NCBI GenBank assembly: GCA_001899685.1
Contig: MKWG01000037.1
Span: 183,777-247,776 of the forward strand
DNA length: 64,000 nucleotides
Direction of reading: 5' to 3'
From: Sphingobacteriales bacterium 44-15
Lineage (GTDB): Bacteria; Bacteroidota; Bacteroidia; Chitinophagales; Chitinophagaceae
Below are positions 29,370 to 37,611 of this stretch, piece after piece (the first letter of the stretch is position 1; each line of letters starts with the position of its first letter). The position numbers and the translations under genes were made by a program. Under the pieces are notes generated by a model. That model was not told the origin of the DNA and did no database searches. It worked only from the letters and a program-made list of their open reading frames with translations.

Positions 29370-29813
29370 ATGAAAAAAATATTTTTACTTCTCGTCCTTT
29401 CGGTAAGCCTTGCATCCGTAAAAGCCCAGGTTACAGATAACACCCTGCAGCATATTCTTGTGGATAAAGACAGCAGGATTGACAGCCTGCTGCAAAAGAA
29501 CCGGGATATGAATGAGGCGGTTTACTTAAACACACTTAAAAACATGCAGGGCTACCGCCTGCAGGTCATTACCACCAACGACCGGAATAAAGCTATTGAA
29601 GTAAAAACGCGGTTACTTACAGACTTCCCCGGAGAAAAAACCTATCTCATTTACCATGCGCCTTATTTCAAGATACAAATGGGTAATTTCAGGGAAAGAG
29701 AAGATGCAGAACAACTGATGGATCGTGTAAAGCAGGTATATCCCACCGGCGTCTTTATTGTTCCCTCCCGCATAGAATTAAAGCCTTCCAAAGACGGGGA
29801 AATTATTTTGTAG
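29370..29813 (+). CDS. SPOR-domain periplasmic protein
   Basis: 147 residues with a signal peptide (KKIFLLLVLSVSLASVKAQ). The C-terminal 75 residues make a SPOR fold: GYRLQVITTNDRNKAIEVKT, LIYHAPYFKIQMGNFRERE and DAEQLMDRVKQVYPTGVFIVPSRIEL. SPOR domains bind denuded peptidoglycan glycan strands, often at the division septum, so a role in cell-wall turnover or division is likely. Probably transcribed with or just after deoC. Confidence 0.88.
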   Translation: MKKIFLLLVLSVSLASVKAQVTDNTLQHILVDKDSRIDSLLQKNRDMNEAVYLNTLKNMQGYRLQVITTNDRNKAIEVKTRLLTDFPGEKTYLIYHAPYFKIQMGNFREREDAEQLMDRVKQVYPTGVFIVPSRIELKPSKDGEIIL

Positions 29814-29816
29814 TGA

Positions 29817-29895
29817 AAGGTCAAACGTCAGACGTGAAATGATAAACGCTAAAGGTGACAGGCTGACCTGAAACTTGCAACCTGAAACCTGAACA
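29817..29895. repeat. short-period repeats between convergent genes
   Basis: Units GTCAAACGTCAGACGTGAAA, GATAAACG, then GACCTGAAACTTGCAACC and TGAAACCTGAAC. Same low-complexity spacer class as 11010-11071 and 13735-13798; lies between two converging stop codons. Confidence 0.5.
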
Positions 29896-29901
29896 ATATC
29901 C

Positions 29902-30573
29902 TTAATTCACGGAGTTGATCTCTGCATACCCTTCGGCAGAAGATGTTTTTACGATCCCAAAAGAAGGTGCATACCATTCCGTCATCTGGATAGAAAGAGG
30001 AATGCTTATAGGACCGGTTTGCAGGTTAAGCTTGAGCAGGTAGGTGATGACAAAGCAATCCCAAGCGCCGGCAGCGGTAGTAACAGGTTCCGTACCGGTA
30101 ACCGTACGCTGTACTATCCTCATCTGCAGGATCTGCTTTAGTCCGTTTTTATCGTTTTCCATCTGAAAATACCCGTCTTTTAATTGGTCGCCTGCCTTCA
30201 GATGAAGCGGATATTCGAGAAAAGACAGCTTCATTTTTGCAGTAGGCGACATATATTGTTCTACCTGCTGGGCCGGTATAAAAAACCTCATATCCACGTT
30301 GATATATTGCCCCAGGCATTTTACCGAATAGCTGCCGGTGTTGAGCAGCTTCGCATTGCGGTCGTAAAGCTGAACATTTACAGCAGCGTTGGACGAATTA
30401 TTCTTTAAAGACTGCGCTGATATAGTATATAGTAGGGTGCCATCCTGTATTCCCCTGGCGTTGTAACGGAGCCATTCAATTTTTTTGGGCTCAAAAAAAT
30501 AGGAAGCGCATGGCTGGCATGGCGCTACAAAATAAATGGCAGAAAGTACAACCGCGATCAATATCTTCTTCAT
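29902..30573 (-). CDS. exported protein of unknown function (DUF3108/TapB-like)
   Basis: 223 residues with a signal peptide (KKILIAVVLSAIYFVAPCQ). The mature part begins CASYFFEPKKIEWLRYNARG and contains AGAWDCFVITYLLKLN and SIQMTEWYAPSFGIVKTSSAEG, the pattern of DUF3108-like or TapB-like periplasmic beta proteins (the WYAPSFGIVK stretch is typical). No catalytic residues are evident. Monocistronic, facing the SPOR gene. Confidence 0.6.
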   Translation of the reverse strand: MKKILIAVVLSAIYFVAPCQPCASYFFEPKKIEWLRYNARGIQDGTLLYTISAQSLKNNSSNAAVNVQLYDRNAKLLNTGSYSVKCLGQYINVDMRFFIPAQQVEQYMSPTAKMKLSFLEYPLHLKAGDQLKDGYFQMENDKNGLKQILQMRIVQRTVTGTEPVTTAAGAWDCFVITYLLKLNLQTGPISIPLSIQMTEWYAPSFGIVKTSSAEGYAEINSVN

Positions 30574-30755
30574 AACCTGTCGCTGGATTTAAGAAGAAAG
30601 ATACTGAATATTGTATAAAGAATATGCTTGCCGGAACGAGGTATGAATTGATAGAAACGATAAACGGCAAATAATAAACAACAAACGCTCCGTATAACCT
30701 TGTGGTTCAATCTCCTTCATTGTAGAAAACTACTTTCACCGAGAGATCGTGAAGG

Positions 30756-31130
30756 CTAAGCTACTTTTTTATCTTTTGTAAATAAATTCGCTGCAAACCT
30801 TTTGAGGATATTTATGTTTTTACTCAACAATTTGCCTGCACCCAATTCCAAAGCTACTCCTGCAGCTTTTTTAGCAATACCGCCTTTGCTGAATAACATC
30901 CTGCCGCCCGTAAAACTCAATCCCAGGTTAAGGATGGTGGAAAATAAAGCAGATTTTAAACCCGGCGTTTCATTCAGGCCGGATAAAGTATTTTTTAGCA
31001 GATTCCCCGGGCTCAGGCTGTCTACTGTCACTGAAAATTTACGCTTCAATTCAATTTCCATATTGCCCGTTTGCGCTTCCAGCTCGGCTATTCGTTTTCT
31101 TATATCTTCTGAAGTCTTAAGATCGTTCAT
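30756..31130 (-). CDS. small protein of the YtxH/holin-like stress cluster, unknown function
   Basis: 124 residues. The N-terminus is helical and charged (DIRKRIAELEAQTGNMEIELKR); the C-terminal half is amphipathic with glycine-rich hydrophobic stretches (LNLGLSFTGGRMLF, AAGVALELGAGKLL), perhaps membrane-associated. The start overlaps the stop of the upstream holin-like gene by 4 bp, so the genes are coupled. Typical third member of this envelope trio in Bacteroidota. Confidence 0.65.
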   Translation of the reverse strand: MNDLKTSEDIRKRIAELEAQTGNMEIELKRKFSVTVDSLSPGNLLKNTLSGLNETPGLKSALFSTILNLGLSFTGGRMLFSKGGIAKKAAGVALELGAGKLLSKNINILKRFAANLFTKDKKVA

Positions 31131-31474
31131 TTCAATATCTTATTGATGATACTGTTGTACAAAGGAGTTTTAATGATCTTGTCCCGTGAGGCATATATGA
31201 TTAATCCAACCAAAGCATAAAACCCGGCCATAACAAAAAATCCATAATAAATTTCTCCCATCCACTTACCGATCATCATTGCAAGCCCTACATTCAATGA
31301 CATAAGCACTATACTGATTATGAAAAGGAAAATTACCTGGGAGGCCACAGAGCTGGCATTCTCTGACAATTTATCAACCGCCTTAAGCTTCCATAACTCT
31401 GTCTTTGCCTCTATATATTTTCCCGTATCATGGAGTAAGTCCTCAATATTATCGGAAATGGATTCTTCTTTCAT
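31127..31474 (-). CDS. phage-holin-family (Phage_holin_3_6 / DUF1469-like) membrane protein
   Basis: 115 residues: an N-terminal amphipathic helix (DLLHDTGKYIEAKTELWKLKAVDKLSE), two membrane helices (about 45-68 and 75-97: FLFIISIVLMSLNVGLAMM, YYGFFVMAGFYALVGLIIYA) and a basic tail. Despite the family name it is a chromosomal envelope-stress protein rather than phage lysis machinery. Middle gene of the trio with YtxH upstream. Confidence 0.75.
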   Translation of the reverse strand: MKEESISDNIEDLLHDTGKYIEAKTELWKLKAVDKLSENASSVASQVIFLFIISIVLMSLNVGLAMMIGKWMGEIYYGFFVMAGFYALVGLIIYASRDKIIKTPLYNSIINKILK

Positions 31475-31539
31475 TATGTAAATTTTACTTAGCCGGGTTT
31501 TTACTTATAAATTGAATATAAATACAAAACGGAATGCAA

Positions 31540-31809
31540 TTAGCTAACTGCATTTTTAGCCTGATTGAACTTAGAAGCTCCTTTTTCCGCCACTTCTTCC
31601 ACTTCATGCTTGGCATGGCGATACTTATCCTTTACAGAATCTACAAAATCATTAAAAGAGCTTTTGAGCGTTTCACCCATTTCATTGGTGTTTTTTGCAA
31701 TTTTTTTCCTTGTTTCTGAGCCTTTATCCGGGGCGAAAAGGATTCCTGCTATTGCTCCGATAGCTGCCCCTGCCAATAAACCCAGTAATACTTTTGAATC
31801 TGCTTTCAT
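31540..31809 (-). CDS. YtxH-domain general-stress protein
   Basis: 89 residues. The N-terminal membrane segment VLLGLLAGAAIGAIAGILFAP followed by DKGSETRKKIAKNT is the YtxH signature (glycine-rich helix ending FAPDKG). The rest is a charged helical tail with coiled-coil character (FVDSVKDKYRHAKHEVEEVAEKGAS). First gene of the three-gene minus-strand unit; relatives are induced by general or osmotic stress. Confidence 0.85.
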   Translation of the reverse strand: MKADSKVLLGLLAGAAIGAIAGILFAPDKGSETRKKIAKNTNEMGETLKSSFNDFVDSVKDKYRHAKHEVEEVAEKGASKFNQAKNAVS

Positions 31810-32086
31810 AATAATTCATTTAAAAGTGATCAATCAGTTTTTATTCTACGTTAATATAACAAACAGTATATACATTATCCTGCCAAAAACATCTTTCTCC
31901 GGCTAATACTACGTTAATTATTTTTTTCTAAAGATATTGAAATGGTAGTGAGCAATTAATTCCACGGTGCGGGGAATATCCCCTATAAAATCTTACTGAC
32001 CTCTATAAAGTTACGCCTTTTATGAAAATGGCATTGTTTTTAGCCATAATATAGTATCGGGTAGTTTAGTTTAGGGGTTTTTATAC
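31810..32086. promoter_or_regulatory. upstream region of the YtxH trio with two CTACGTTAAT copies
   Basis: The gap between the YtxH start and the terminators at 32087 has no gene. CTACGTTAAT occurs at 31846-31855 and again at 31909-31918, 63 bp apart in the same orientation (ATTAACGTAG toward the YtxH operon). These are candidate operator half-sites. Confidence 0.3.
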
Positions 32087-32114
32087 AAAGGCCGGATTTT
32101 CCAATCCGGCCTTT
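32087..32114. terminator. first of two tandem hairpins
   Basis: AAAGGCCGGATT pairs with AATCCGGCCTTT (12 bp) around TTCC. Followed on the plus strand by tgtaaaaaa and on the minus strand by gtataaaaac, so the tail is weak on both sides. Confidence 0.55.
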
Positions 32115-32117
32115 TGT

Positions 32118-32152
32118 AAAAAAGGAGCAGATCGAACATCTGCTCCTTTTTT
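32118..32152. terminator. bidirectional terminator after the dehydrogenase-cytochrome gene
   Basis: AAAAAAGGAGCAGAT pairs with ATCTGCTCCTTTTTT (15 bp) around a 5-nt loop, giving T-tracts on both strands. It lies 48 bp beyond the minus-strand stop at 32200. Confidence 0.8.
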
Positions 32153-32199
32153 ATTATTGCGTTTGATCAGGATATCCCTGAAGAAGATATCTGGAAAAC

Positions 32200-34911
32200 C
32201 TATTTCTGATCAGCATTATTTCCCTTGCCGGTATATACAGCATTGTCTTTATTCCCTCCGGATATCAGGTAAGCCATAAGATCTCTCAGCTCTTCGGGGT
32301 TTAAACGGTTGATCATCCCCGGCAGCATTGGCGATACTTCGGATATCCTGGTGCTTTGTACACTTTTTTTAGATACTTCCTTCAAATCCTGGGGGGCAAA
32401 AGGATTTTGGGAAATATAATAGGTATTATCATCCTGCTTTACAAGCCTTCCTGTAACAGAGCCTCCGTCTTTAAGAGAAAAAACAGTCGCCCCGTATTGA
32501 TCAGAAATTGTTTTATCAGGTTCAATAATTGCCTCAAGGATATCTTTAGTAGAAAATCTTGAGCCCAATTGTGTAAGGTCTGGCCCTGCTACGCCTCCTT
32601 CACCTTTCATTGTATGACAGTATATACACATTGATGCAGCGAACATAGCTTTGCCCTGTTCAAAGTTCCCATGGTTTAAGCCGAGGCTGTCTACCGCCGC
32701 TACAGCTTCATCCACTTTCCATCTTCTCCCCGGGCCTTTCGGCGAAGGGGCATTGTCTGCAAGCTCATTGCCGGATCTGTTGGCTATCGAATCCCCTGAA
32801 ATAGTATTGAAATGGGCAAACTCTGATTTGGGGACATGGGTAAGCGCATTTTTCCTCGCCAGGTTGATAAACCCTCTGAAGCTGTGCCCTCCTTTATAAC
32901 CGAAAGCAGTATAAAACCATTTGAAATACTTATCTCTCAATTCCGGGGTCCAGCCGTTTGCCGCTTCGCTTAGCACAACAGCATAATACGTTTGTTGCTG
33001 TGGCGGCACTTTTGACAACATGCCTGCGATATCCATACCATACTGCGGATTACGCATAATAAGATCCGAAGACTGTGTAAATGTTTTCTGGTCATTTGGA
33101 TCGTCTTTTGCCGTAGCCAGCAACGCCATGGTTTTTTCAACAGCCTGTGGTGCGTCTATATATACCAGTACCTTGCTCAGGCTTCTGTTAAGGTTATTGG
33201 TGGCTGCAGGATATTGGGCATCAAGGTATTCTCCGAGCTTGGCTTTAGTTACGGCATCAGGCATACCCATTCTCAGCAGCACAAGCTCAACAGCCCGCAA
33301 AAGATCTATCTGTTGCGATGCCGACAGCTTCTTATAATCTATAGTGGTGAGTGCATTGATGATCCGGTCTTTAACAACAGGGCTCCCGGTGCGTGCCAGC
33401 GCCACTGCTGCCTGGATCATTGTTTCAGGATCTGTTTCTTTAAAAACCTTATCCTGCCATTGTGCTGCAGGCTGATGTTCGAGCACTACTCTTGCAGCAT
33501 ATCTTATAAAGCGATCGCTGTGTTTTAAATAAGGCCATGCTGTTGCTACGGCATCCGGTTTAGGATCGCCATGGAAAGTCTCCAGATGCCTCCGTATTTT
33601 CTGTTCTTCGGTTAATGGAGCAGGCGCTTCATTTTTTACTTCCAAGGTATTATCACCATAGTATACGCGGTAGAGGTCTGATTCCAGCCGGCGCCCGCCT
33701 GTCATAAAATATAATGCACCGTCAGGACCGATCACGCCGTCCGTTAAAGGAAGCGGCGATCCGGAAATAAATTCTTCTCCTTTTGCTTTATAGGAAGATC
33801 CGTCAGCTTCCAGGTGGATAGCGTAGATTATACCAAAGCTCCAGTCGAATGCGTAAATGGCTTTCCTGTATTTTTCGGGGAAACGTGCATTGCCGCCATA
33901 AAATACGTTGGTAGGAGACCCCTGCCCTATGTTCAGTACCGGGGGGAGATTATCAGGGTATTCAGGAGACCATTTGTCTGTGCCCTGTCTCCATCCGAAT
34001 TCACCGCCGCTTGTAACATGACAGATCCTTGTGGGTCTGTACCAGGGGGTGCCGAAGTCCCATTCCATGTCTGAGTCAAAGGTGAACATATCACCGGCAT
34101 CATTAAATGCAAGGTCAAACGGGTTCCTGAAGCCATTGGCGATCAGTTCCCAGTCTTTGCCTGTTGAATCAATATGGGCGATCCACCCGCCATGGGTATT
34201 CACTACATCATCATGCCCGTTAGGATCTTTGATCAACGGTAAAAGATTATCAATCTGCCAGCTTTTTGCGCCGGTATATTTGTTCATCTCCGGTATCTTG
34301 GTAAAATTACCGGCAATTACGTAGAGAGATTGCTTATCAGGAGAAAGCACAATACTGTGCGGACCATGCTCTCCTTCCCCATCCAGCGCTTTCAGCAGGG
34401 TAATTTTATCAAACTGGTCATCGCCATCGGTATCCTGCAGCCTGTATAATCCACTTCCTTTTTCGAAATTTTTGTCGCTCCTGTGATTGATCATTACATA
34501 GAGGCTGTTGAAAGCATATAATAATCCATGCGCATATCCCATTCTTACAACCGGCCGGGTAGAATCGGTGCCTGGAATAGTATCCAACCCCACCATCAGC
34601 TTTTCTACTACCGGTTTGGAAGTGTCGCCAATCGGGGGCAGCTTCATCCGGTACAATCCGCCATACTGATCAGAGGCAATTAACCTTCCTTTGTCATCAA
34701 ACGTCATGGACACCCATGATCCGTCTTCATTCTCCGAAGGTCCGAATAAATGTTCGGCATGAAAGCCTTCAGGCAGTTTCAGCTTGGCAAGCTTGGGATC
34801 GGTGATCCTGGTTTCTTCTTTTTTATCATTGTTGCCCGTACAGGAAAACAATAATAAAGACAATGCTACTACGGCAATAATTGTCCTCCGGGAAGGATTG
34901 TTTACATACAT
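32200..34911 (-). CDS. lipoprotein haem dehydrogenase: beta-propeller, HEAT-like repeats and cytochrome c domain
   Basis: 903 residues. Lipoprotein signal with Cys24 in LLLFSCTGNN. About 40-400 is an L-sorbosone/glucose-dehydrogenase-like beta-propeller (YAHGLLYAFNSLYVMINH, GEHGPHSIVLSPD, NGFRNPFDLAFNDAGDMFTFDSDMEWD, SPLPLTDGVIGPDGALYFMTGG). About 430-700 is helical HEAT-like repeat. The last 170 residues hold a c-type cytochrome with CIYCH near residue 766, followed by MKGEGGVAGPDLTQLG and a likely Met ligand. This matches the large membrane-bound dehydrogenases known from Planctomycetes, Verrucomicrobia and Bacteroidota. Probably oxidises a sugar or alcohol in the periplasm. Confidence 0.85.
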   Translation of the reverse strand: MYVNNPSRRTIIAVVALSLLLFSCTGNNDKKEETRITDPKLAKLKLPEGFHAEHLFGPSENEDGSWVSMTFDDKGRLIASDQYGGLYRMKLPPIGDTSKPVVEKLMVGLDTIPGTDSTRPVVRMGYAHGLLYAFNSLYVMINHRSDKNFEKGSGLYRLQDTDGDDQFDKITLLKALDGEGEHGPHSIVLSPDKQSLYVIAGNFTKIPEMNKYTGAKSWQIDNLLPLIKDPNGHDDVVNTHGGWIAHIDSTGKDWELIANGFRNPFDLAFNDAGDMFTFDSDMEWDFGTPWYRPTRICHVTSGGEFGWRQGTDKWSPEYPDNLPPVLNIGQGSPTNVFYGGNARFPEKYRKAIYAFDWSFGIIYAIHLEADGSSYKAKGEEFISGSPLPLTDGVIGPDGALYFMTGGRRLESDLYRVYYGDNTLEVKNEAPAPLTEEQKIRRHLETFHGDPKPDAVATAWPYLKHSDRFIRYAARVVLEHQPAAQWQDKVFKETDPETMIQAAVALARTGSPVVKDRIINALTTIDYKKLSASQQIDLLRAVELVLLRMGMPDAVTKAKLGEYLDAQYPAATNNLNRSLSKVLVYIDAPQAVEKTMALLATAKDDPNDQKTFTQSSDLIMRNPQYGMDIAGMLSKVPPQQQTYYAVVLSEAANGWTPELRDKYFKWFYTAFGYKGGHSFRGFINLARKNALTHVPKSEFAHFNTISGDSIANRSGNELADNAPSPKGPGRRWKVDEAVAAVDSLGLNHGNFEQGKAMFAASMCIYCHTMKGEGGVAGPDLTQLGSRFSTKDILEAIIEPDKTISDQYGATVFSLKDGGSVTGRLVKQDDNTYYISQNPFAPQDLKEVSKKSVQSTRISEVSPMLPGMINRLNPEELRDLMAYLISGGNKDNAVYTGKGNNADQK

Positions 34912-35134
34912 AAATAGAAAATTAATCGTACAATAAATCGGGTTTTAGTATAAATATTAGTTCGTCCGGCAGGTTATAATGGAAATGTGGTAAGGGCAAC
35001 ATTATTTCAGGCATGGCAATATGAGCTAATTACATAGAGAACTGCTGCCTTTGTATTGATAAATCTCAACAGCAACCCTTTAAAAGTTGAAAGCTAATTA
35101 TTCCATTTTGTTCAGGCGTCCTGCACCATCCTGC

Positions 35135-35164
35135 AAAAAATACTCCCGGCAGAAAACCTGCCGG
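35135..35164 (-). terminator. rho-independent terminator of the flavin reductase gene
   Basis: On the minus strand CCGGCAG pairs with CTGCCGG around a 5-nt loop, followed by GAGTATTTTTTG. Situated 22 bp past the stop at 35186. Confidence 0.78.
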
Positions 35165-35185
35165 AAGCACTCAACCTGCAGGGGT

Positions 35186-35761
35186 TTAATGCATTGACGA
35201 GGCTCTGATCGTACTAAGCGCCCCATGCCATTTTATAAGTTCAGCGATCATGGCGTGGGCAGCTCTGTCTAAAGATTCATCGCTCACAAATCTTTCATCC
35301 TCGTTTATATATTTTGTGAAGAACGGGATATTAACGCTTTCGGTAACCGCTACCATTTTTAGTGCAGACAATACCGGCTTAAGGAGCTGGATACAACGGG
35401 TGCCTGCCGCTATACCGCCATAGCTTACCAGCCCTACAGGCTTGTATTGCCATTCCTGGAAGAGATAATCTATTGCATTTTTAAGGGTAGCCGGAAAGCC
35501 ATAATTATATTCGGGGGTAACGAAAATAAATGCATCTGCAGCAGCGATCGTTCTGCTCCACCGCTTTGTATGCTCATGCGTATATTTACCAAGCCTCGGA
35601 TGATGCGGTTCATCCATAAAAGGAAGGTTGATCACTTTGAGATCAAGGTGTTCCACTTCAATATCCTGGTATTGTTTCAACAGCTCTAACACCCACGCCG
35701 AAACTGTCGGACCTTTCCGTCCTTCCCGGGTGCTTGCGGTAATCAGTTTTAATTGTATCAT
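35186..35761 (-). CDS. NADPH-dependent FMN reductase (flavodoxin-like)
   Basis: 191 residues. ASTREGRKGPTVSAWV (about 9-24) is the flavin phosphate-binding loop, and DAFIFVTPEYNYGFPATLKNAIDYLFQEW is the family signature PEYNYG..P. LVSYGGIAAG follows. Cytoplasmic flavoprotein of the azoreductase/chromate-reductase type; physiological substrate (quinone, flavin or nitro compound) not readable. Co-directional with the GNAT and YdcF genes upstream. Confidence 0.92.
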   Translation of the reverse strand: MIQLKLITASTREGRKGPTVSAWVLELLKQYQDIEVEHLDLKVINLPFMDEPHHPRLGKYTHEHTKRWSRTIAAADAFIFVTPEYNYGFPATLKNAIDYLFQEWQYKPVGLVSYGGIAAGTRCIQLLKPVLSALKMVAVTESVNIPFFTKYINEDERFVSDESLDRAAHAMIAELIKWHGALSTIRASSMH

Positions 35762-35796
35762 ATTTTATTATTCCTGTGAATATTGTTTACAAAAGA

Positions 35797-36087
35797 TCAT
35801 GCAATGATCCTCTTCCACTCCGGGTGCCGCTTAAGGAAAGTTGCCACATAAGGGCAAAGAGGAACTATTTTTTGATTTCGCTCTTCAAGATACACAAATG
35901 TTTTTTCTACAAGCGCTGCTGCCACACCCCGTCCTTCTAATGCAGGAGGTACTTCCGTATGCAATAGCGCCACGGTATCACGCATGTTTTTATATTTTAT
36001 AAAAGCTGTAGCGCCTTCCACCTCCATTTCAAACCTTCCGGCAGCAATATTATTGATAAGCGTATTGGCTTCATAACGTGTATCCAT
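35797..36087 (-). CDS. small GNAT-fold N-acetyltransferase (YjdJ type)
   Basis: 96 residues from the ATG at 36087 (MDTRYEANTLINN); the frame runs upstream to 36174 but that part is cysteine-rich and unlike the family. The core FEMEVEGATAFIKYKNM, LLHTEVPPALEGRGVAAALVEKTF (acetyl-CoA loop, EGRGVA) and CPYVATFLKRHPEWK are diagnostic of the short YjdJ/Gcn5-related family. Substrate unknown. 35 bp upstream of the flavin reductase start, so probably co-transcribed. Confidence 0.88.
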   Translation of the reverse strand: MDTRYEANTLINNIAAGRFEMEVEGATAFIKYKNMRDTVALLHTEVPPALEGRGVAAALVEKTFVYLEERNQKIVPLCPYVATFLKRHPEWKRIIA

Positions 36088-36154
36088 CAACGTAGGTATT
36101 AGTGAATTAAATGCAAAAATACAGAACGCGCAGACACAAGGGCATGCCTTATCT

Positions 36155-36799
36155 CTACACAAGATGTTTATCAAAACCTGCCGAAATCAATAATTCATAC
36201 GCAGCCCATATATCCGCGGGTATATCCATCGGTATCTGAAATCCCTTTGACGGGTACAGCTTTATGCGCTGGAGATCCCCAACCATAATATTGATCACCT
36301 TTTCAGGGCTTATATCCGCTGTGGGATATGCTTCAAAGCTTAACTGAGGCGACGTAACCAATACTTCTTTTTCGGGCCAGTGCTTTTTAAAAGTAGCATA
36401 GCTCCTGCGTTCCATATAGGGCTTTTGCACCACAATAAAACCCGAAGGCTGTATCCCTCTTTCTGCCAGGAGCTGCTGCGTGAACAGTATATTTTCCCCG
36501 GTATTGGTAGATTTATTTTCTATAAGAATAGCCCGGGGAGGGACGCCTTTCTTTACAGCGATCTCCGCAAACTGGTCGGCTTCAGGAACCGTCCATATAT
36601 TGCTGGTGAGATTGCCTAGTCCCCCGGAGCATATTAGCAGCGGCGCAAGTCCTTCCAAATACAGCTCCGCCGCCCTGTCTGCAACCCTCAGGTCATGGCT
36701 GCCTAATGCGAGGATACAATCTGACAGCTTAAGCTCATGGTGCATGTGGTGATACTCCCAGAGCTTTTTTGCAGCCTCCGTAATTTCCGGTCCAAGCAT
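36155..36799 (-). CDS. YdcF/SanA-type DUF218 protein
   Basis: 214 residues without a signal peptide. The DUF218 core: DCILALGSHDLRVADRAAELYLEG, then APLLICSGGLGN, then AILIENKSTNTGENILFTQQLL with the conserved ENKSTNTxEN motif, then VQKPYMERRSYATFKKHWP. YdcF relatives bind nucleotide-like ligands or act in envelope polymer metabolism; the exact role is unknown. First gene of the minus-strand group YdcF-GNAT-flavin reductase. Confidence 0.88.
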   Translation of the reverse strand: MLGPEITEAAKKLWEYHHMHHELKLSDCILALGSHDLRVADRAAELYLEGLAPLLICSGGLGNLTSNIWTVPEADQFAEIAVKKGVPPRAILIENKSTNTGENILFTQQLLAERGIQPSGFIVVQKPYMERRSYATFKKHWPEKEVLVTSPQLSFEAYPTADISPEKVINIMVGDLQRIKLYPSKGFQIPMDIPADIWAAYELLISAGFDKHLV

Positions 36800-36861
36800 A
36801 TACCTCTTTTATATAAAAATATTGAAAACATTCAGATTTCCCCCCGGAACAGGCGTTTATG

Positions 36862-36891
36862 CATAAAAAAAGCGCAACATGGTTACGCTTT
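36862..36891 (-). terminator. rho-independent terminator of the histone-like gene
   Basis: On the minus strand AAAGCG-T-AAC pairs with GTT-G-CGCTTT around CAT, followed by seven T. It lies 33 bp past the stop at 36924. Confidence 0.7.
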
Positions 36892-36923
36892 CAATGACAG
36901 TTTTATATGAAGCTACAGGCTTA

Positions 36924-37436
36924 TTAACTGAATAATTCACCGTTGCCTTCCTCTTCCGGGGGCGCTGGTGAAACTATTGGATCTTCGGTTATGATTATTT
37001 CCTCAACCGTTATTATATCCGGCATTACTTCTTCCTGTGGAATTATTATTGTTTCTGCTTTTTTAGGGGCAGCTTTTTTCTTTGGTGCGGCTTTCTTTTT
37101 TGGTGCAGCCTTCTTCTGAGGAGCAGCTTTCTTTTTGGGGGCGGCTTTCTTCTGAGGAGCAGCTTTCTTTTTGGGGGCGGCTTTCTTTCCGGGTGCAGCC
37201 TTTTTCTTTGGAGCAGCTTTCTTTTTGGGGGCGGCTTTTTTCTTCGGAGCAGCTTTCTTTTTGGGTGCAGCTTTTTTCTTCGGTGCGGCTTTTTTCTTCG
37301 GCGCTGCCTTTTTCTTAGGTGCTGCCTTCTTTTTTGGTGCTGCCTTTTTTACAGCTTTTTTCGCCACTTTTTTAGCCGGAGCTTTCTTTTTTGGTGCGGC
37401 TTTTTTCGGAGCACTTTTTTTCTTTGCTTTAGCCAT
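36924..37436 (-). CDS. histone H1-like lysine/alanine/proline-rich DNA-binding protein with acidic tail
   Basis: 170 residues. Residues 2-128 are almost wholly Lys, Ala and Pro, built from a six-residue AAPKKK unit repeated about sixteen times (variants PQKKAA and PGKKAA), encoded by 18-bp DNA repeats. Residues 129-170 are sharply different and acidic (AETIIIPQEEVMPDIITVEE, ending GNGELFS). The basic part resembles H1 C-terminal tails and bacterial nucleoid proteins such as HctB or AlgP. It probably coats DNA or RNA; the acidic tail may tune binding. Own terminator, no partner genes. Confidence 0.85.
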   Translation of the reverse strand: MAKAKKKSAPKKAAPKKKAPAKKVAKKAVKKAAPKKKAAPKKKAAPKKKAAPKKKAAPKKKAAPKKKAAPKKKAAPKKKAAPGKKAAPKKKAAPQKKAAPKKKAAPQKKAAPKKKAAPKKKAAPKKAETIIIPQEEVMPDIITVEEIIITEDPIVSPAPPEEEGNGELFS

Positions 37437-37534
37437 GATTGTTGGAATTTACTGTGTTTGTAGAAGAGATGAATTGATATAGAAAATTAGGAATAAAATT
37501 AATAATAATAACAAAGCTTTTTATTTTTTTAGAT

Positions 37535-37572
37535 AAATAAAGCCCCTGCAGGATATTATCCGCAGGGGCTTT
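37535..37572 (-). terminator. rho-independent terminator of the peroxiredoxin gene
   Basis: On the minus strand AAAGCCCCTGC pairs with GCAGGGGCTTT (11 bp), followed by ATTTATC. It lies about 40 bp past the stop at 37612. Confidence 0.8.
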
Positions 37573-37611
37573 GTGTATACAGCATACTATTTTTGCTATA
37601 AATATGGCTTT

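Noticed and set aside
31127-31474. Holin-like protein as a sign of prophage
   Set aside because: No other phage gene nearby; the YtxH and small-protein partners mark the chromosomal envelope-stress form.
37040-37420. Tandem DNA repeats that look array-like
   Set aside because: They encode the AAPKKK protein repeat (18-bp period, no spacers), so this is not a CRISPR array.
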